Shown here piece after piece: positions 50,252 through 58,612 of a stretch of DNA of 64,000 nt. Source of the stretch: Streptantibioticus rubrisoli (GTDB lineage: Bacteria > Actinomycetota > Actinomycetes > Streptomycetales > Streptomycetaceae); NCBI RefSeq assembly GCF_024436055.1, contig NZ_JANFNH010000003.1, positions 124,001 through 188,000 on the forward strand. Direction: 5' to 3'. A model generated the notes under the pieces. It ran no database searches. It was not told the DNA's origin and saw nothing but the letters and a program-made list of their open reading frames with translations. A program made the position numbers and the translations under genes. Each line of letters opens with the position of its first letter. Position 1 is the first letter of the stretch.

Positions 50252-51406
50252 ATGGAGAAGGACAGCGAGTTGAGCCAGGACGGCGTGGAGGTTTCCACAA
50301 CGGTGCAGGAGGCCGTCGCCGCGCTGCACACCGACCTCGACCAGCTGGTCGAGGTGGTCGCGGGACGCCTCAGGACACGGCTGCCCTCGTACGCGGCGGT
50401 CCCGCCCGGGCTGCTGAAGCTGCGGGTGCGCCGGGCGCTGGCGGGCGGGATATCGGCGGTGCGGCGGCTGGCCCAACTACCCGGCACCGACCCGGACTTC
50501 GGGCAGCGCGGCGGTTGGCCGCCGGAGTACGCGCCCAGGGTCGAGGACGTCATCGCGGCGTACCGGATCGGTGTGGACACCGTGTGGTCCCGCTTCCAGG
50601 CGGAGATGGCCAAGCGCCAGGCGCCCGCCGAGGAACTGCTGGCGGTCGGGGAGAGCGTATGGGCCTGGGCCGGTGCGATCACCGTGCACCTGGTCCGCCG
50701 GGCCAACGGTGACGGGCAGCGGGCGGACCGGCGGCGCGAGGCGTATGTGCGCACCCTGCTGCTGGACCCGGCCGCCGCCTCGGCCGACGGTGACGGTCTC
50801 GACCAGGCGGCCGTCCGGCTGCCGTTCCGGGCCCGTTCGGCCTCCGGCGGCACGGTACCGGCCGAGGTGGTGGAGCTGCTGCGGCCCTGGCTCGCGGTGG
50901 ACACGACGGGCGGGGCGCTGGTCACCGTGGTGGACGGGGACGTGGCCGGATTGCTGGTCGCCCGGCCGTGCGGGCTGCGGCGCCATCTGGTCGTCGGACT
51001 GGGCGCCGGGGTGGAGCCGTACCGGCTCGCCGCGGAGTTCACCCAGGCCACCCAGGCGCTGACAACCGCCGTGGGTTTCGGCCTCGTTGGCGTGTTCACC
51101 CGCGAGGAGCTGGGCCTGCGGGCGGCGGTGGTCAGCGCGCCCGCGCTCGGTCGACAGCTGGTGGAGCAGCGGCTGGCCCCGCTGCGTGAGCGCGGCGAGG
51201 AGGGCGCCCAGCTGGAGGAGGCGGTCGCGGCGTACCTGCGGTACGGGATGCGGGTGGAGGCGGCGGCGCGGACCTTGTTCGTGCACCCGAACACGCTGCG
51301 CAACCGGCTGCGCCGGTTCGAGGAGGCGACGGGCACCAGCCTGCGCGATCCGGCCGATCTGGCCGAGATCTGGTGGGCGTTGGCCCACCGCCGCATACAC
51401 GGTTAG
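50252..51406 (+). CDS. PucR/CdaR-type transcriptional regulator
   Basis: A 384-residue regulator. The C-terminal helix-turn-helix RYGMRVEAAARTLFVHPNTL with RNRLRRFEEATG is the PucR (HTH_30) signature. The middle resembles a GGDEF-like ligand domain of the CdaR group. The N-terminus is helical and variable. The ATG has little spacing to its GGGGAG site, so TTG at 50270 behind AAGGACAG is an alternative start. It probably controls itself or the divergent secreted-protein gene. The inducer is unknown. Confidence 0.85.
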   Translation: MEKDSELSQDGVEVSTTVQEAVAALHTDLDQLVEVVAGRLRTRLPSYAAVPPGLLKLRVRRALAGGISAVRRLAQLPGTDPDFGQRGGWPPEYAPRVEDVIAAYRIGVDTVWSRFQAEMAKRQAPAEELLAVGESVWAWAGAITVHLVRRANGDGQRADRRREAYVRTLLLDPAAASADGDGLDQAAVRLPFRARSASGGTVPAEVVELLRPWLAVDTTGGALVTVVDGDVAGLLVARPCGLRRHLVVGLGAGVEPYRLAAEFTQATQALTTAVGFGLVGVFTREELGLRAAVVSAPALGRQLVEQRLAPLRERGEEGAQLEEAVAAYLRYGMRVEAAARTLFVHPNTLRNRLRRFEEATGTSLRDPADLAEIWWALAHRRIHG

Positions 51407-51513
51407 GCGCTCCGCTGACAGTGCGGGCGATGTGCCGTCGATCGTCCGCGGCACCCTTGTGGCTGGTCGCGCCCACGCGGCGGAGCCGCATGTGAACACA
51501 GCCCCGCGCCCCC

Positions 51514-52116
51514 TCAGGGCGCTACCGAACCGCCTGATGGGCTCTGCGCGGCCGCCAGGGTGGTGACCTGCATCGTCTCCCCGCAGGCGCGGAACTTGGC
51601 CTTCCGGTGGCGGGGGTCGGTGATCGGCACGTCCGCGCGCACCATGTCGTGCGGTGCGCGTACCACCGCCTCGCTCTCGCTGACGCACAGGTCGCTGGCG
51701 CCCTTCGCACCCCTGGGGGTGTACCGCAGGTCGAACGTCACACCCGCGCCCCTGGACAGGGTGACGGCCGCGGGCCGACCGCGGCCGACGCCGTTGACCG
51801 CGTTGGCCTTGCCGTTGTGCACGGCCACCACCGGGAAGCCGCCGAACACACAGCGGCCCTTGCCCCGGTTGACCGCCGACAGCTGGGCGTCGGGGAGTTG
51901 GAGCAGGGTGAAGCTCCAACGCAGCGCGCGGGTACGGCAGCTGGGCGCGGAGCCGTTCGCCGCCGCCGGGCTGGCCGGAAGGCTGGCATGGCTGGCGCGG
52001 GGCGGGTCCGGGGGCCCCGCAGGACTGCCGTGCGCGGCCGTGGGGCCGCAGGCGGCCACCCCGAGCGCGGTGGAAAACGCCGCTACGACCCCGAGAAGGC
52101 GATGCTTGGCTCCCAT
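51514..52116 (-). CDS. DUF4232 lipoprotein
   Basis: A 200-residue lipoprotein: signal HRLLGVVAAFSTALGVAACG with lipobox Cys. The mature domain (PSCRTRALRWSFTLLQLPDA, and CVFGGFPVVAVHNGKANAVN) matches DUF4232, a widespread actinobacterial extracytoplasmic domain with a disulphide. It ends shortly after a second Cys segment (FRACGETMQV). Function unknown, presumably cell-envelope related. The start ATG follows GGGGGC. Confidence 0.82.
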   Translation of the reverse strand: MGAKHRLLGVVAAFSTALGVAACGPTAAHGSPAGPPDPPRASHASLPASPAAANGSAPSCRTRALRWSFTLLQLPDAQLSAVNRGKGRCVFGGFPVVAVHNGKANAVNGVGRGRPAAVTLSRGAGVTFDLRYTPRGAKGASDLCVSESEAVVRAPHDMVRADVPITDPRHRKAKFRACGETMQVTTLAAAQSPSGGSVAP

Positions 52117-52222
52117 GGACTGCCCCCAGTTATCCGGCTGTTGCGTTGCGCATGGTGGTCCAACCATCCGCCCTTGGAGGATCATCCCAGAACGCGCTCC
52201 GGCCGACGAGGTGCCCATCGCG

Positions 52223-53077
52223 CTACCCGGTGCGCTGTGAGGCGGCGGCCTCGGGGCGTAGGTCGTCCAGGGTCAGCCGGTGCGCTGGCGGTTGCGGCAG
52301 CACCTGCCGGTACGTGGCCCGCGGACCGGGGCCGACGTGCAGGAGTTCACCGGAACCCAGGTCTCGCCAGGCTGGGTTGTCGTCCAGCCGTTCACTGGCG
52401 ACCACCACGGCCGGGGTGTCGGCGAGGTCGTAGGAGCGTACCCGCAGTCGGCCGCCGCTGCCGGTGTGTTCCAGGTGGCGGCCGGTGCCGCGCTCCAGCA
52501 CGTACAGCTCGTGGGTGTCCGGATAGCGCAGCGCCCACAACTCCCCGGGGGTGATCAGCACCAGGTTGAGCGCGAACACCGGCAGGTTCTCGGCGATCCA
52601 GCGCGCCGCGTGCTCGATGCCCGCGCCCACGTCGCCGCCGTGCGCCGCGGCCTCCCGGGTGATCAGCGCGAAGAACCGCTCCGAGTCGGTGTCACCGCGC
52701 ACCAGGCCGAGGTCGTCGCCCAGGTGCCGGTCCAACGCGTCCAGCCCCTCGATGACACCGTTGTGCGCGAACAGCCGCCCCTGCTGCAGGAACGGATGCG
52801 TGTTGCGCTCCAACAGCGCACCGGTGGAGGCGTAGCGCACATGCGCGACGAAGGTGGCCGACTCCACCCGTCTGGCGTCCTCGGCGAACGCCCGGTCCCG
52901 GTAGGCGGCGATCGGCGCCTTGTGCACATGGGCGGTGCCTGACGCGTCGTAGAACCCCAACCCCGTGCCGTCCGGGTCCCGGCGGCTCTGCGCGCTGAGG
53001 CTGTCCGGGGCCTGGAGCAGCCAGAAGACCGCGCCCACCCGTTGCGGCGCGCTGCTCATGCCGAAGAGTCGGCACAT
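52223..53077 (-). CDS. class II glutamine amidotransferase
   Basis: A 284-residue stand-alone Ntn-type amidotransferase. Cys2 in MCRLFGMSS becomes the N-terminal nucleophile after Met removal. AHNGVIEG and GDTDSERFFALI are the glutamine-binding and structural motifs of the GATase 2/EgtC group. EgtC removes glutamate in ergothioneine synthesis, but the egtABD genes are not here, so another gamma-glutamyl hydrolase role is possible. ATG with GGAAG upstream. Confidence 0.88.
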   Translation of the reverse strand: MCRLFGMSSAPQRVGAVFWLLQAPDSLSAQSRRDPDGTGLGFYDASGTAHVHKAPIAAYRDRAFAEDARRVESATFVAHVRYASTGALLERNTHPFLQQGRLFAHNGVIEGLDALDRHLGDDLGLVRGDTDSERFFALITREAAAHGGDVGAGIEHAARWIAENLPVFALNLVLITPGELWALRYPDTHELYVLERGTGRHLEHTGSGGRLRVRSYDLADTPAVVVASERLDDNPAWRDLGSGELLHVGPGPRATYRQVLPQPPAHRLTLDDLRPEAAASQRTG

Positions 53078-53249
53078 GTCGTTCTTCCTCCGTCTCTGTG
53101 CGCCGGGGGCCTCGGTTACGAGGATGACAGCACTCACAGCCGACGGCGGTAACGTCTTGTGTTCCGGGCGAGTTGACCGCAACCGAAAGGCGCGGTCCGA
53201 GTGTCCTGGGTGTTGTCGGGGTTGTGCAGGGCGTATCGAGGGGCAAGGC

Positions 53250-54485
53250 GTGAAGCGACGCACAGTTGGGGGATGGGACAAGGCCATGGGGTACCGCGGC
53301 CGTGCCGCGGCGGCCGCGGTGGGGCTGACGGCGCTGGCGCTCGGGGTGAGCGCCTGCTCGACCCCGGCCCACGGCCAGGGATCGGGGAAGGCGGCCCTGG
53401 CCGTGGACCCGGCCAAGATCACGGTGACCCTGCAGAAGGACTCCTCCGGGGACGTGGTTCCGGACAAGCCGGTGAAGATCTCCGTGCAGGACGGCAAGCT
53501 CGCCTCGGTAACGGTGGCCGACTCCAAGGGCGACGCGATACCCGGCACCCTGGACGCGGCCAGCGGCACCTGGACACCCAACTCGCCGTTCGGCGTCGGC
53601 CTGAACTACACGCTGCGGGCCAGCGCCACCACCCCCGGCCACAACGGCAGGCCCGCCACCCAGCAGGTCAACTTCACGGTGGAGACACCGGGCAGGGCGC
53701 TGGAGCTGGACTCGATCACTCCGGCCAAGGGCGCGGTGGTCGGGGTGGCCATGCCCATCTCGATCGTCTTCTCGCACCCGGTGGCCGACTCCGCGAAGGC
53801 CGCGGTGGAAAAGCAGTTGAAGGTCACCACCAGCCCGTCGGTGACCGGCGCCTGGCACTGGTTCGGCGACGAGCGGGTGGACTGGCGGCCCCAGCAGTTC
53901 TGGAAGTCCGGCACGCATGTGACGGTTGACGCCGACCTCAACGGCGTCAACGACGGCAACGGCCGCTACGGGACGCACAACTACGAGCACAGCTTCACCA
54001 TCGGCGACGACGTCGAGGCGGTCTCCGACACCGCCAACCACAAGCTGAACGTCTACCAGAACGGCAAACTGGTGCGCTCGCTGCCCGCGGACAGCGGCAA
54101 GGCGGGCTTCTCCACCTGGGGCGGCACCATGGCGGTGATCGACAAGCAGCCGATGGTGGAGATGACCTCGTGCAGCGTCGGCATCCAGTGCGACAAGAAC
54201 GGGCCGAACTACTACGACCTGAAGCTGCCCTGGGACGTGCACCTGACGGACTCCGGCACCTACGTCCACTACTCCACCGGAGACACCGACCCCGGTGTGG
54301 ACAACAACTCGCACGGCTGCATCCACCTGTCGCTGGACGACGCGAAGTGGTTCTACAACTTGGTCAAGCAGGGCGACCCGGTCACCGTCAAGGGCGAGCC
54401 GAAGAACGCCGCTCCGGACAACGGCTACGCCGACTACAACCTCGACTGGTCGCAGTGGGTCGAGGGAAGCGCGCTGCACTCCTGA
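53250..54485 (+). CDS. L,D-transpeptidase (lipoprotein, Ig-like plus YkuD domain)
   Basis: A 411-residue cell-wall enzyme. The lipobox is GVSACS. One or two Ig-like domains (VDPAKITVTLQKDSSGDVVP and ITPAKGAVVGVAMPISIVF) precede the YkuD catalytic domain with SHGCIHLS (Cys357). The usual Arg after the Cys motif is His (HGC-I-H). It makes 3-3 peptidoglycan cross-links outside the membrane. GTG at 53250 is preferred (GAGGGGCA, 6 bases); the ATG at 53286 would shorten the signal. Confidence 0.92.
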   Translation: MKRRTVGGWDKAMGYRGRAAAAAVGLTALALGVSACSTPAHGQGSGKAALAVDPAKITVTLQKDSSGDVVPDKPVKISVQDGKLASVTVADSKGDAIPGTLDAASGTWTPNSPFGVGLNYTLRASATTPGHNGRPATQQVNFTVETPGRALELDSITPAKGAVVGVAMPISIVFSHPVADSAKAAVEKQLKVTTSPSVTGAWHWFGDERVDWRPQQFWKSGTHVTVDADLNGVNDGNGRYGTHNYEHSFTIGDDVEAVSDTANHKLNVYQNGKLVRSLPADSGKAGFSTWGGTMAVIDKQPMVEMTSCSVGIQCDKNGPNYYDLKLPWDVHLTDSGTYVHYSTGDTDPGVDNNSHGCIHLSLDDAKWFYNLVKQGDPVTVKGEPKNAAPDNGYADYNLDWSQWVEGSALHS

Positions 54486-54488
54486 CGG

Positions 54489-54698
54489 TCAGCCGTCGTC
54501 CTCCGCTTCGAGGACCCGGATGACGCTGTTCGGGCAGAGTTGTTCGGCCAGCCGGGCCTTGTGCCGCAGCGCGGGCGGCGGCCGGTCGTCGAGTACGACG
54601 ACCAGGCCGTCGTCGTCGGACTGGTCGAACAACTCCGGGGCGTTCAGGGCACATTGACCCGCCCCCTGGCAGCGGCCGCGGTCGATCCGGATGCGCAT
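54489..54698 (-). CDS. ferredoxin (3Fe-4S type), P450 partner
   Basis: A 69-residue ferredoxin with Cys in RCQGAGQCALNAP and a last Cys in QLCPNSVI, again the C-x5-C pattern without a fourth Cys. It starts 5 bases after the stop of the P450 gene and is cotranscribed with it. Unlike the operon at 33085-35918, no reductase gene is adjacent here, so a reductase from elsewhere must supply electrons, perhaps the one at 34303. Confidence 0.9.
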   Translation of the reverse strand: MRIRIDRGRCQGAGQCALNAPELFDQSDDDGLVVVLDDRPPPALRHKARLAEQLCPNSVIRVLEAEDDG

Positions 54699-54703
54699 GG
54701 TGA

Positions 54704-55924
54704 TCACCCCTGCCAGGTGACGGGGAGCCGGTGGACCCCGTAGATGAACATGTCGTCGCGCAACGGCACCTGGTCCGCGGGCACCGCCAACCGCAGGGAG
54801 GGGAAGCGCTGGAACAGCGCCGGGTACCCGGCGCGCATCTCCATCCGCGCCAGTTGCTGGCCCAGGCACTGGTGGACGCCGTGCCCGAAGGCGATGTGGT
54901 GCGCGGCGCTACGGGTGATGTCCAGCTCATCGGGGTCGGCGAAGCGCTCGGGGTCCCGGTTGGCCGCGGCGATCGACGCGACCACCGTCTCGCCCTGGAG
55001 TATCCGCACTCCGGCGAACTCGATGTCCTCCCTGGCCACCCGCACCACGCCGAACTGCACGATGGTCAGGTACCGCAGCAGCTCCTCGACCGCGTTGTCC
55101 ACCAGGTCGGGCCGGGTGCGCAGGGTGTGGGCCTGCTCGGGATGGCACAGCAGGGCGAAGGTGCCCAGCGCCAGCATGTTGGCCGTGGTCTCGTGCCCGG
55201 CGATCAGCAACAGCTGGCCGAGACCGGTCAGTTCCTGGTTGGTCAGCCCCGCCGAGGGGTCCTCGCTGTGGATCAGCTGGGACAGCAACGCGTCGTCCGG
55301 AAGCTGGCGCTTGACGGTCACCAGGGAGCGCATGTAGTCCCACAGCGCGTCCCGTGCCGCGTACACCGACTCCTTCGGCTCGTCCAGCCGGAACAGGGTC
55401 GCCGTCCACCGCTGGAAGTCGGCCCGCTCGGCGTACGGCACCCCGAGCAGCTCGCAGATCACCAGTGACGGGATCGGCCGGGCGAACGCCTCCACCAGGT
55501 CGACCGGCGGGCCGGTGCGCTCCATCGCGTCCAGGTGGTCGGCGACGATCCGCTCGATGCGCGGCGCCAACCCGCGCATCCGGCGCACCGTGAACCAGCG
55601 CGTCACCAGGCGGCGGTAGCGGGTGTGCTCGGGCGGATCCATGCCGATCAGCGAGCCCGGTATGCGCGGATCGCCGTCGCGGACGGGGAACGCCCGCACC
55701 GGCGACGAGGCGTGGCGGCGGTCGGAACTGAACCGTACGTCCTCCAGCACGGCGCGCACGTCCTCGTACCGGGTGAGCAGCCAGCCGATCTTTCCGTCCG
55801 GGAACGCGAGCCTGCTGATCGGACGGTCGCGCCGCAGCTCGCCGTACCCGTCGGGCGGATCGAACGGGCAGCCGCGACGGGTGGGCAACGGGGCCGGGAA
55901 CGGCGTGGGCGATGCGACAGACAC
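54704..55924 (-). CDS. cytochrome P450 (CYP105-like)
   Basis: A 406-residue P450 with I-helix LIAGHETTANMLALG, EELLRYLTIVQFG and haem loop FGHGVHQCLGQQLARME (haem ligand Cys near residue 350), most like the CYP105 group of streptomycetes that hydroxylate xenobiotics and polyketides. GTG start with GAAGGGA 9 bases upstream. It stands next to a PKS remnant, so it may once have tailored that product. Confidence 0.92.
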   Translation of the reverse strand: MSVASPTPFPAPLPTRRGCPFDPPDGYGELRRDRPISRLAFPDGKIGWLLTRYEDVRAVLEDVRFSSDRRHASSPVRAFPVRDGDPRIPGSLIGMDPPEHTRYRRLVTRWFTVRRMRGLAPRIERIVADHLDAMERTGPPVDLVEAFARPIPSLVICELLGVPYAERADFQRWTATLFRLDEPKESVYAARDALWDYMRSLVTVKRQLPDDALLSQLIHSEDPSAGLTNQELTGLGQLLLIAGHETTANMLALGTFALLCHPEQAHTLRTRPDLVDNAVEELLRYLTIVQFGVVRVAREDIEFAGVRILQGETVVASIAAANRDPERFADPDELDITRSAAHHIAFGHGVHQCLGQQLARMEMRAGYPALFQRFPSLRLAVPADQVPLRDDMFIYGVHRLPVTWQG

Positions 55925-55996
55925 GGGCGGTGCTCCCTTCCACCGGCGTGGTCGGCGCACTCACCTCCCGAGCGGCCGGCCCATGAGCAAGCCCTC

Positions 55997-57624
55997 TCAC
56001 CCCCGAGGGTAGTCCGTTGCCGAGGGCAACGTATCGCCCGCGTGTTCCACCTCCGTCTGTCGTTGCGCGACATACGGGGACTGCGCCACGTTTCCCACGG
56101 CGGCGGCCGAGGAGTACACCAGGAACAGGTCCAGCGGCCCTGCTCCGGCCACCTCGTCCAGTACCGCCCCACCGGCCAGCTTCGGCGCCAGCACGGCACG
56201 GAACCGCTCGTCTGTGAGGTCCGTCAGCCCCGCGTCGTCCAGGTGCATGGCGGAGTGCACGACGCCGCGCAACGGGTGCCCCGCCGCGTCCGCCTCCGCG
56301 ACGATCCGCCGCATCGCCCCCGCGTCCGTCACGTCGGCCGCGTGCACGACCGCACCCACCCCGCGCTCGGCCAGTTCCGCCAGCAGGGCGGGCGCCTCCG
56401 GGCTGTCCCCGCCGCGGCGGCCGACAAGGGCCAGCCGCCGGGCACCCCGGTCGGCCAGCCAGCGCGCGCTGGCCGCGCCGAAGCCGCTGAGGCCACCCGC
56501 CACCAGATAGGTGCCCTGCGGATCGAGTCGCGGCGCAGCCGCGCGCCGCTCGACGGTCAGCGGCTCGTCCAGCGGATCGAAGGCCACCACGACCTTCCCG
56601 ATGTGCCGGGAGTGCTGCATCGGCCGGAAGGCCTCGTCGATGCGCGAGGCCGGGTAGACGCTGTGCGGCAGCGGCCGGTAGCGGCCGGACCTGATGAGCC
56701 CGGCGACCTCCGCGAACTGCCGTGCGGCCAGGTCCGGTTGGTGCAGCAGCGCGGTCAGGTCCACGCCGTAGAAGGGTGTGCGGCCGTCGCTGTTGGCGGC
56801 GCTGCCCACGATCACGGCGCGCACCCGGTCCCCGTCGGCGAGCGCGTCCGCCAGTCGCTTCAGCAGCACCACACCGCCGCCCTCGGCGCGTACGTACCCG
56901 TCCGCACCGGCGGAGAACGACCGGCACCGGCCGGTCGGCGAGAGCATGGACGCCTGGCAGAAGCCCACGAAGTGGTACGGGCTGAGCAGTACGTTGACGC
57001 CGCCGACCAGCGCGGTGCGGCTGGTTCCGGCCAGCAGCGTCTGGCAGGCGTGCACCAGTGCCACCAGCGAGGACGAGCAGGCGGTGTCCACGATGAGGCT
57101 GGGGCCGCGCAGGTCGAGGAAGTGCGACAGCCGGTTGGCGGCGATGGAGGAGGCCGCCCCGGCCATCGTGTAGGCGTTGATGCCCTCCGGCGCGAGCATC
57201 TGCAGCGCGCCGTAGGAGTTGTCGGAGATGCCCACGAACACCGCGGTGTCGGAACCGGCGAGGGAGGCCGGGGCCACCCCGGCGCCGTCGCACGCCTCGA
57301 CCGCCATCTCCAGCAGCATCCGGTGCTGCGGATCCATCTGGGCGGCTTCCTTGGGCGAGATGCCGAAGTAGGCGGCGTCGAATCCGGCGATGTCCGTCAG
57401 GAAGCCGCCCGCGTCGGTGTAGCTCTTGCCGGGGCGCGGCATGCCGGGGTCCACGAACTGCGTCGTGTCGAAGCGTTCCCCGGGGACCTCGGTGATCAGA
57501 TCGCGTTTACCAGCGCGTCCCACAGACCGGCCAGATCCACGATGCCGCCGGGCAATCGGCAGGCCGCCCCGATCACCGCGATCGCCCGCTCTGGCGGACC
57601 GGCCTGGTATTCGCTTGCCCTCAT
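55997..57624 (-). pseudogene. remnant of a highly reducing type I polyketide synthase (frameshift plus large internal deletion)
   Basis: The start (ATG 57624, GGAGAA upstream) reads into a ketosynthase (AIAVIGAACRLPGG). Near 57506-57511 the frame breaks: the first frame ends in a TGA just after ALVNAI, and KRDLITEVPGERFDT continues one frame over. The KS goes on with its active-site Cys (VDTACSSSLVAL) up to SAANSDGRT. There it joins directly (about 56770) to the end of an enoyl reductase (FYGVDLTALLHQPD, SRHIGKVVVAF) and then the start of a ketoreductase (YLVAGGLSGFGAASARWLAD), which stops soon after QSPYVA. The second half of KS, AT, DH, most of ER, the KR end and ACP are missing. Non-functional as a PKS. 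Confidence 0.88.
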
Positions 57625-57785
57625 CGATTTCTCCGACCCGAAATTCAGCTGGCCGCCCGCCTGAAAAAGCGGACGGGGCACGGCGGTTGACCGCCGCACG
57701 GCACCTACGATTTCCCGGAAACGCGGTGATCCTGGCACCCGGCCGGAATCGATGGCAAATACCGCCTACTCCCTTCGGCGGAACC

Positions 57786-58405
57786 TCAGCTAAACGACAG
57801 CAATCCGCGTCCCGCCACCGATCGCACCCCTCGGCTGGCGCACCCCAGCACGTCGCTGGTCGGCACCGCCGTACCGGTGGACCGCCGCCCGGCGAGCCGC
57901 CCCGAGGTGACGGAACCGGTCAGCAGCGAGTCCACCGGGGTGTAGCCCTGCCCGCCGCGCGCATCCGGGACCAGCACCGAACCGCCCACCACTCGCCCGC
58001 GCTGGCCGGAAGCGGCGTACCAGGTGATCCTCCCCGAGCCGCGCAGCCGCGCAGCCGCGTCGCCTGGGAGCAACTCGCCACCGCGTCCCCCCTGATGACC
58101 AGCCGTCCAGACGCGATGTCGCGGAACTCACCGGTGCCGGAGGAGCACTGGTCGAGCAGCGCGGAACCGCTGGCGGTGACCCGGCGGGGGAAGGCGTTCA
58201 CCTCCGGCGTGAAGGAGATCGGTCTGCCTGGCTCGGTGCGCAGGAAGCACCGCAACCCGGGCGTGGCGGCGACCGCCCGCACCGGCGTCACCGTCCGGTA
58301 GCCGGTCGCGGTGAGGGCCGCGGTGAGGCCCAAGGTGACCAGGAACGTGACGGCGCGGCGGATCGTGAGAAGGAAAACGGTCGGCTTGAAACGGCCGGTC
58401 GGCAT
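57786..58405 (-). pseudogene. secreted protein gene split by an 8-bp tandem duplication
   Basis: ATG 58405 opens a frame with a signal peptide (RAVTFLVTLGLTAALTATGY) and RCFLRTEPGRPISFTPEVNA. At 58039-58054 an 8-base unit occurs twice, and the frame runs off into unrelated sequence ending at 57920. If one copy is removed, the frame reads through as TRLRGSGRITWYAASGQRGR to a stop at 57786, giving a 203-residue protein. I read it as a recently inactivated gene or a switchable gene. The family is unknown. Confidence 0.75.
58039..58054. repeat. 8-bp direct duplication causing a frameshift
   Basis: CCGCGCAG occurs twice in tandem (58039-58046 and 58047-58054), followed by a partial third copy CCGCG. 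Deleting one copy restores the reading frame of the surrounding minus-strand gene. Confidence 0.9.
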
Positions 58406-58612
58406 AACTGCCCCTATTCGTACGGTATTTCCTGTGCGTGGCGCCCGGCAGCATAGACCCGGCCGCGCCGCAGGACACTTCACGGCGCAGCGGTACAACC
58501 TCCTGATGGCGTAACCGCTTTTGACTGGCGGACGCCGAACCGGAAAGGATCGGCGGCGTTTTCGGGGAAGAATCGACGGAAAAAGAAGTGGGGATGTCTG
58601 CCGCTCGGGACC

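Noticed and set aside
55535-57664. Long plus-strand open frame opposite the PKS remnant and P450
   Set aside because: It is a mirror of the KS and P450 sequence and has no recognisable fold.
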